Assembly (NCBI GenBank): GCA_003557965.1
Contig: PWND01000128.1
Span: 1-11,387, forward strand
Origin: Bacteroidales bacterium
GTDB taxonomy: Bacteria > Bacteroidota > Bacteroidia > Bacteroidales > UBA7960
Length of the DNA: 11,387 nucleotides
Reading direction: 5' to 3'
The translations under genes and the position numbers were made by a program. Within the stretch, counting starts at the first letter, position 1. Every line of letters begins with the position of its first letter. Below, piece by piece: positions 5,852 through 11,387 of this stretch. Under the pieces are notes generated by a model that was not told the DNA's origin, made no database searches, and saw nothing but the letters and a program-made list of their open reading frames with translations.

Positions 5852-8800
5852 TTATTGTTTAATGAAACGTTTTACTTCAGTTTTATCTGAACTTATAACT
5901 TGTATCAGGTACATACCTTGTTTAAGGTTTTCAACATTAATTGTTTTCTCCTGATTTTCTGCATTATCAATGGTGAAAGCAGTTTCGCTCACAGTTTCGC
6001 CTGAAATACTTATAATTGATACTTTTACCTTTCCTTCCATGTCACCAAGCTGAACTGTAAGTTCATTGACTACAGGGTTAGGGAAGATATTGAATGAAAG
6101 TTCTTCAACTTCTTCCGGTACAAAGTCATCACCTTTATTTACAGTATATTCAAGTAAGCAACCGTCAATAGTTTCAACTACTACAGTATAAACAGCATCA
6201 TCATAGATAGTGAGTGTACGGTTGTTGCCACCATTTAGCACCATCTCACCGTTTCTGTACCATTGATATGAAACTGCCCCGGTAGGATTAGCAGAATGAG
6301 GATTGAATTCAGGAACTGAGGCCATTAAAGTATTTCCACTAACCCAAATTGTAAGGTTATAAACATAAACCTTAACAGTTTGGATAGAAAATACTTCACC
6401 ACAAAGATCATCGGCTTCACTCAAGTCATTTTTCCAAATTCTAAGTCCAAGAATTGCATCCTGAGTAAGTTCGTCAGTTGTAAGCATCAATGTTGCACCT
6501 TCTACAGCCAACTTAGCTTCTCCAACTGCCAGGCCAGTTTGGACATTATAAAGCTGATACCAAACATTATAATAATTACCATTGGGGAAGAAGAGAAGAA
6601 CATGCGCTTCACCAGGCTCACACAACACATTTTCAATTATCATAAAGTCTGGAATAATTGGTGGTTGCTGAACATCTAAGTCAACATTAAGGACATCTGA
6701 AAACTCTGTACATACAGGAATAAATGGGTCAAAAGGATGATTAGAAACTTCAACTTCATATGCACCATCTTGATAAATGTTAATGACATGAGAGTTGCTA
6801 AAATCAATCACTTCCTCATCACGATACCATCTATAGTATTCATAGCCTTCTTCTGTTATAAGTGTTGCATAGCCTCCTTCACAGAATGCGTGATCACCTT
6901 CAAAAGTAATTGTAGGCTTAGCAGGCTTTTCTGTTATCGTTACAATAACTTCAACCGTAATAATATCATCACATTCTTCAGCATCATCTTCCACAACAGC
7001 GAAATAAGAACCTGAAAGTGGGAATTGGTCGAATTCATCATGCTCTCCAAGTGGTGTATTCATGTTATCTCTATACCATTTTGCACCAACTACTTCGCTA
7101 TTTGCATTATCCCAAACACGTAGTTCAAGATCTCCGCCATCCTCGACTTCAAACTCACACAGAACGAATTCTTCTCCACCTTCAATATTTATCCAGTTTC
7201 CTCCAATATCAACTTCGTCCCACCTATACTGAAGAACGTAGTCTCTTACATTGAATTCAAGTTGTTCGTTCAATACTAATGTTTGACATTCAAGCTCACC
7301 ATCTTCAGATGCTGCAATTACAACAACTTCTGCAACAGTATATGAATCAATTACACCTATTGAAATAGCAAAATCATCATCGTCGTTGAGCAGATCTTCA
7401 TCTTCAGGATCAAATAGAACTGCATCACTTAACCACTCAAGTGTAACAGCATTTCTTACCTGGTAAATGAAGTAATCTTGTGGAGCAATAACAACAAAGC
7501 GCTCAGTTATTTCACAAGACATATCATTTGCTGCCTGAACGTTAGTATCTTCATCTATTTCAGGAACAATTTCCACATCAAGCTGAATTTTTGCAATATT
7601 ACTTACAACATCATAATCCTGGTCAACTTCAATATGAATATCAACTTCTTCAGCATCAGCAGTTTCGTCAATAACTAATGTAATAATAAAGGAACCTTCT
7701 CCTTGTGTTACTCCAGTGAAGTTGTATTCTTCCCACTCATCACCATTAACAAAGACTTTAAACTCAACAGGTTCAGGTTCTTCTTCATTGTCAAATTCTG
7801 AGAACTTCCCTCTTATGTTGTAATCAATTGTTACTTCAATTTCTACATCATCACAACTAACAGCTTCATAGTAATATGCATCAGTTACTATATCAATTCT
7901 TTGCTTAGCAACAAATACCTCCGCTTCAATTGGCTGAAGAGGTACACTCAGGTAATCAACAGCAAACGGTGCAAGTTGTATATCCTGAATTTCAATATCA
8001 CCCTTGGAAACTTCAACTCTCCAACGAAGTATTGTTTCTTCAGTCCTGGCATCTTCTTCAAGAGGCAGTACTTCATTAAACCAGCTTTCAAGATCTTCAT
8101 CATCAAAGAAAACAGGATTATTAAACCTTGTATCAGGATAAGTATGTAATTCATGGAAACTACCACCACCGTCAACTGAATAGCTAAGAACCATTTTTTG
8201 CTCATCAGTGAGGTTTTCAAGTGCTTTTTCTATCTTAACCTGGAATTCAAGGTTTTCTGTATTTGTAAGGTCTAATGGATTAGTATAAATTTCACCCATA
8301 GTACCTGTTGTTCCGGTAACCATGAATGGCTCAACATAGGTAAATTCATCAAAATCATCATCAGTAAGTACTGTATTATCAGCCTCTTCTAATGCCTCTC
8401 CTATGTTACCCATTGGGTTGTTTCCTGACGCTTTAATAACAAAGTCAAGGTCGCCATGAGCATAAGGTGGCAAGTCTCCTACAAACAGGTTGTCAACACC
8501 TTGCTGAGCATCTAATAACCAATCATCGTTGTCATGATCTAACAAAATCAGGTTAAACCAAATATCATCATAGTCAGAAACATCTATTGTGTTTTCCAAT
8601 ACAGCCGAAAACTGTATTTCTTTACCTGCAAACAATACTTCAATTTCTTCTTCATAAACGGTTCTTAGAACATCATTGAATATTGTTATATTTTTAACAT
8701 TACCTTCCTCATATAATTCTCCTTCGAAAACAGCAATAGCTTCAACGCCATAGTTGCCTCTTTCAATGTAGAAAGGAATATTAGCAGTGTATTCACCTGT

Positions 8801-11387
8801 TTCAGTAACTACTCCGAAAGAAATAGTTTCGCCTGTTTCAGGATCATAAACAAAGTCGTCGTCTTCATTATCCCATAAGAAAAACTCTACTTCTGTTCCT
8901 TCAGGCAGAGCTTGTTTCGGTTCGTCATTATTATCAAGATCAAGCTCCCAGCTAAAGTTAAACGCACTACCGTTAAACAATGTAGGTTCAATACCGTTAA
9001 TTTCCACTAACGACCATGTGTAGTTGTTGATGCTTGGCCATTGTAAATTAATATCTATCCATGCTTCAAAACCTTCAAACACATTGCTGTCGCCAGCCTT
9101 AATAACAACTTCCGCGATACTCCATGTATCTTTACCTTCACCTAAGTTAACTTGTTGCTTCCACATAAAATGTGTGGCATCAGTAACAAATTCAGCAGGA
9201 ATTGGAACGGTATAAGTGTGAGTGCCATCAGCATCAAGGAATCCAAAAGCACCAAACTCTGAATTTGGAACAACTAATGGTTCAAAAGAGCTGCCACCAT
9301 CTATTGAAACAAGCAATTGCGGAAGAGTGCTTGTGCTAACGGTAATTTCATCAGCTTCATATTCAAACTCAAGCTCAACATTTGAAAGTTCTGATAAGTC
9401 AAATGCTCTTAATAGAAGTCTGCGGTTACCTTCCATATTAAACTCTCCGACATTAAAGTCAAGGCCTTCAACTTCAAGTATATCATCTTCTGTAACCTCA
9501 ATTTCAGTATCAGGATAAATAAGAGCATCACCTTGATAAGCAACAATACCTAATTCGTAGCTGTCAATCAACTCATCATCATCAATATGATACCATGGGA
9601 ATGAAATCATTTGTAAGTCTTCAATTAAGCTTGCAACGCCAGTAGCATCAGATGAACCTAACTCTTCATATTGTTCATTGCCGTCATCATCAATTTCTGC
9701 TTTTACAACAGCAGCAAACTTAACATCTGCCGGCCATTCACCATAAGTTGAATATAGCATTTCAAAAATCTGCTCTACATCAAAAGTTTCATTATTCTCA
9801 GGACTAAGCAACGTAAGCTTACGAGCATCTTCAGCTATAGTATTAACAACTAAAATTGTGGAAACCATGCCATCTTGCTCACAAACAAGTTCTTCACCTT
9901 CTTCAGTATATGCATAAAGAGCCTGAACATATACATCATATTCACCTGTAGGAACGAATTCAGGGATAAATGCAACATCAACCAATGTATCATTTTCCGT
10001 AATCATATATGGTCCAAATACAAGCGCTTCACCCGTATTTTCATCAATTAGGACATCATCAGGATAATAATCTCCTGTTTCAGTCAGGTAGAAGAAAAAT
10101 TCAGTTGCAGCCGGGAATGAAGGTTCAGTACTTTCATCATTATAAGCCCATTCAAATGTAAATTCTTCACCGGCATAAGCAATAGGATCAAGAATTTCAT
10201 CAAGATCTTCGTCAATATGTGTCCAGCTATACGCAAGATTAAAATCGTCATAAGCATCACAATCAAACAGGTCATCTGTCAGAACCAAGTTTTGCGGAGA
10301 TCCAATAATACTGTTATCAAACACAATCAGGTTGTTTTCACCTGAAATTGTAATAGGGCCAATGAATTCATCATTATCTACAATCCATAAACCATTATTT
10401 ACTTCTTGAATCCAGCGAAAATGTGTTGCATCTGTGAGATATTCAGCAGGAATTAAAACTTCATAAAAATGCCAACCTGACATCTCCAGTCTGTTCAAAT
10501 GCGAATATGTTCCAAATTCCAAATCTAATTCAAGTGTCTGATAAGTTTCACCATTATCTATAGATACCTGAACCTTTGGCAATGTGTATAATGATGGATG
10601 ATTTATATTACCAAAATACCAAAAATTCAAATATACATCTTCTGCAAAACCTGATAGATCAAATGCATTTGTTATCAAGTATCGAGGTTCATCCTGATCA
10701 AACACGAAAGTATGAGCTGCAGGTGTTCCACTTAATTCCAGAACCTCATTTTCATCAATTGTTATAGTTGCCAGGTCTAACTTAATCTCATCATATAATT
10801 CCTGAGAATAAGCATAAACCTTCATTGGAAATACATTTCCATCATTATCTATATCAATATCAAAGTATGCTTCAAGAGCTTCTTTCTCAGGCATATTAAA
10901 TGTAAGTCCATGCTCACTCGTTTCATTGCTTTCGTCTAATAACAAGAACTTGTTATTTCTTTCGAAACCAAAAGCAAACCATGTATCATCAGGCCATACT
11001 CCTGTTGTAACATACTCAATATTATAATCTTCGCCATAAACAAACTGCTCTACTTCGTTTACTTCTTTCATATCTTCAAAAGTAATAGAAGGATTTGCAA
11101 TTAGTATAGTTTCTGAAGCTGACGAAATATTAAGCGCTAAAGGCCTTTGTAATCTGTGTCCCAATATTTCAGCATCAATACTACCTTCCGGCCCGTCTCC
11201 ATGTGGCCTGAAGTGTACATCTTCAGCTTCAAGAGGTATATCGTTTGCATCAACAATATCATATAAATCAACAGCATAATGGAAAAGATATCCTTCAAAA
11301 CCTTCGGCAACCTCTTTAGAACCAATCTCTATCCATTCAGCATCATCATCAGTAGGATCGTCAAGGGTGTATAATACGAAAATAAGA
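5852..11387 (-). CDS. giant acidic T9SS-sorted modular surface protein, N-terminus outside window
   Basis: The reading frame is open from its stop (5852-5854) to the right edge, giving at least 1844 residues with no true start. A TTG at 11162-11164 is simply an internal Leu codon. Residues here are numbered from the first codon inside the window (11384-11386). Residues 96-1141 consist of composite units of about 390-420 residues: module A, jelly-roll B, Ig-like C, then A-B-C, then A-B. Residues 1142-1763 are a run of Ig-like modules with paired cysteines. Residues 1764-1844 are a type A T9SS sorting domain, so the protein should cross the outer membrane by the T9SS and be attached to the surface or released. 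No catalytic motif was seen. By hand count the last 1770 residues hold about 380 Asp plus Glu against about 70 Lys plus Arg. The lipoprotein gene follows 12 bp downstream. An adhesin or matrix-type surface protein is the best guess; the ligand is unknown. Confidence 0.93.
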   Translation of the reverse strand, partial: LIFVLYTLDDPTDDDAEWIEIGSKEVAEGFEGYLFHYAVDLYDIVDANDIPLEAEDVHFRPHGDGPEGSIDAEILGHRLQRPLALNISSASETILIANPSITFEDMKEVNEVEQFVYGEDYNIEYVTTGVWPDDTWFAFGFERNNKFLLLDESNETSEHGLTFNMPEKEALEAYFDIDIDNDGNVFPMKVYAYSQELYDEIKLDLATITIDENEVLELSGTPAAHTFVFDQDEPRYLITNAFDLSGFAEDVYLNFWYFGNINHPSLYTLPKVQVSIDNGETYQTLELDLEFGTYSHLNRLEMSGWHFYEVLIPAEYLTDATHFRWIQEVNNGLWIVDNDEFIGPITISGENNLIVFDNSIIGSPQNLVLTDDLFDCDAYDDFNLAYSWTHIDEDLDEILDPIAYAGEEFTFEWAYNDESTEPSFPAATEFFFYLTETGDYYPDDVLIDENTGEALVFGPYMITENDTLVDVAFIPEFVPTGEYDVYVQALYAYTEEGEELVCEQDGMVSTILVVNTIAEDARKLTLLSPENNETFDVEQIFEMLYSTYGEWPADVKFAAVVKAEIDDDGNEQYEELGSSDATGVASLIEDLQMISFPWYHIDDDELIDSYELGIVAYQGDALIYPDTEIEVTEDDILEVEGLDFNVGEFNMEGNRRLLLRAFDLSELSNVELEFEYEADEITVSTSTLPQLLVSIDGGSSFEPLVVPNSEFGAFGFLDADGTHTYTVPIPAEFVTDATHFMWKQQVNLGEGKDTWSIAEVVIKAGDSNVFEGFEAWIDINLQWPSINNYTWSLVEINGIEPTLFNGSAFNFSWELDLDNNDEPKQALPEGTEVEFFLWDNEDDDFVYDPETGETISFGVVTETGEYTANIPFYIERGNYGVEAIAVFEGELYEEGNVKNITIFNDVLRTVYEEEIEVLFAGKEIQFSAVLENTIDVSDYDDIWFNLILLDHDNDDWLLDAQQGVDNLFVGDLPPYAHGDLDFVIKASGNNPMGNIGEALEEADNTVLTDDDFDEFTYVEPFMVTGTTGTMGEIYTNPLDLTNTENLEFQVKIEKALENLTDEQKMVLSYSVDGGGSFHELHTYPDTRFNNPVFFDDEDLESWFNEVLPLEEDARTEETILRWRVEVSKGDIEIQDIQLAPFAVDYLSVPLQPIEAEVFVAKQRIDIVTDAYYYEAVSCDDVEIEVTIDYNIRGKFSEFDNEEEPEPVEFKVFVNGDEWEEYNFTGVTQGEGSFIITLVIDETADAEEVDIHIEVDQDYDVVSNIAKIQLDVEIVPEIDEDTNVQAANDMSCEITERFVVIAPQDYFIYQVRNAVTLEWLSDAVLFDPEDEDLLNDDDDFAISIGVIDSYTVAEVVVIAASEDGELECQTLVLNEQLEFNVRDYVLQYRWDEVDIGGNWINIEGGEEFVLCEFEVEDGGDLELRVWDNANSEVVGAKWYRDNMNTPLGEHDEFDQFPLSGSYFAVVEDDAEECDDIITVEVIVTITEKPAKPTITFEGDHAFCEGGYATLITEEGYEYYRWYRDEEVIDFSNSHVINIYQDGAYEVEVSNHPFDPFIPVCTEFSDVLNVDLDVQQPPIIPDFMIIENVLCEPGEAHVLLFFPNGNYYNVWYQLYNVQTGLAVGEAKLAVEGATLMLTTDELTQDAILGLRIWKNDLSEADDLCGEVFSIQTVKVYVYNLTIWVSGNTLMASVPEFNPHSANPTGAVSYQWYRNGEMVLNGGNNRTLTIYDDAVYTVVVETIDGCLLEYTVNKGDDFVPEEVEELSFNIFPNPVVNELTVQLGDMEGKVKVSIISISGETVSETAFTIDNAENQEKTINVENLKQGMYLIQVISSDKTEVKRFIKQ
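5855..6097 (-). other. T9SS type A C-terminal sorting domain
   Basis: The last 81 residues match the family: FNIFPNPVVNELTVQL, then VKVSIISISGETV, then INVENLKQGMYLIQVIS and KRFIKQ at the very end. The N-P near the start, the L-x-x-G-x-Y-x-x-x-V core and the basic terminus are diagnostic. The domain is recognised by the type IX secretion machinery and is normally removed on export. It is markedly less acidic than the rest of the protein. Confidence 0.95.
6098..7963 (-). other. run of cysteine-paired Ig-like modules in the giant protein
   Basis: Residues 1142-1763. About six beta-sandwich modules were recognised from repeated opening (C-E/D ...) and closing (C-x-x-x, then V-x-V) patterns. Examples are FCEGGYATLI ... 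YYRWYRD ... DGAYEVEVSN and VSYQWYRNGE ... AVYTVVVETIDGC. Cysteine pairs likely to form disulfides are 1291-1367, 1410-1472, 1502-1559 and 1589-1662. Cys1178 and Cys1743 lack an obvious partner. Such Ig/PKD-type modules commonly act as stalks in T9SS surface proteins. Confidence 0.65.
7964..8344 (-). repeat. jelly-roll module B3 of the giant protein, diverged
   Basis: Residues 1015-1141. It keeps LDLTNTENLEF, LSYSVDGGGSF, ILRWRVEVSKG and IEIQDIQLAPF in the same order as B1 and B2. The IPAE-x-x-TDATHF stretch is lost, the Gln after the RW core is absent, and no C module follows. It is the most diverged copy and ends the repeated half of the protein. Confidence 0.6.
9092..9481 (-). repeat. jelly-roll module B2 of the giant protein
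   Basis: Residues 636-765. It carries FDLSEL, LLVSIDGGSSF, FGAFGF, IPAEFVTDATHFMWKQ and TWSIAEVVI. The segment IPAE[YF]-x-TDATHF-x-W-x-Q is nearly identical to B1, showing internal duplication. The D-N of the final motif is replaced by A-E. Confidence 0.7.
10346..10744 (-). repeat. jelly-roll module B1 of the giant protein
   Basis: Residues 215-347 of the in-window numbering. Visible motifs in order are FDLSGF, VQVSIDNGETY, FGTY, IPAEYLTDATHFRWIQ and WIVDNDEFIG. The pattern (strand, S-x-D-x-G with an aromatic, an I-P segment, T-x-F-R-W-x-Q, then W-x-x-D-N) is that of beta-jelly-roll domains such as choice-of-anchor J and the reelin subrepeat. It is homologous to B2 and more distantly to B3. 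These domains usually bind proteins or glycans and may bind calcium. Confidence 0.7.

Noticed and set aside
7948..8220. Minus-strand 90-codon ORF inside the giant gene
   Set aside because: It is out of frame within the B3 region and shows only the hydrophobic bias expected of a shifted frame in AT-rich DNA.
6380..9518. Several + strand ORFs of 60-100 codons opposite the giant gene
   Set aside because: They are antisense shadows of a long, clearly coding frame; the products look like low-complexity translations without domains or leaders.
11162..11164. TTG start codon for the giant protein
   Set aside because: The frame is open upstream to the window edge, and the sequence after TTG is not a signal peptide, which a T9SS cargo requires.
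11137..11325. Minus-strand ORF of 62 codons near the right edge
   Set aside because: It lies in another frame over the continuous giant reading frame, and its Leu/Met-rich product has no family features.

Overview
The window looks like a Bacteroidota chromosome, probably a Bacteroidales- or Marinilabiliales-type genome. The lines of evidence are a C-terminal type IX secretion (T9SS) type A sorting domain, signal peptides ending in FAQ and FSQ, a lipoprotein with acidic residues right after its lipidated cysteine, AT-rich DNA, and starts without a Shine-Dalgarno sequence. No insertion sequence, integrase, tRNA, CRISPR array or phage gene was seen.

Layout. Bases 1-94 are the 3' end of the RNase P RNA gene (rnpB, + strand), a non-coding gene recognised from its conserved P4 and 3'-terminal motifs. 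After an AT-rich leader come two + strand genes 35 bp apart: a 1018-residue periplasmic protein built almost wholly of about 23 TPR-like repeats (244-3300), and a 578-residue outer-membrane beta-barrel protein (3336-5072). Together they look like a cell-envelope module, one part in the membrane and one a large helical scaffold beneath it.

The 365-bp gap between converging gene pairs (5073-5437) holds two unrelated tandem arrays: a 7-bp purine-rich one and a 20-unit, 8-bp CCAATTAA-type one. A strong hairpin follows that can end transcription from both sides.

The right half is a minus-strand operon. A giant secreted acidic protein (at least 1844 residues, N-terminus beyond the right edge) is followed 12 bp later by a small lipocalin-like lipoprotein. 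The giant protein has repeated composite modules with jelly-roll domains like those of reelin or choice-of-anchor J, then a run of cysteine-paired Ig-like modules, then the T9SS sorting domain. The T9SS should export it to the cell surface or medium; the lipoprotein may be its envelope-anchored partner.

The most interesting items are the modular architecture of the giant protein, the composite 8-bp array with a 24-bp higher-order pattern, and the TPR/barrel pair. Nothing here proves a wholly new system.
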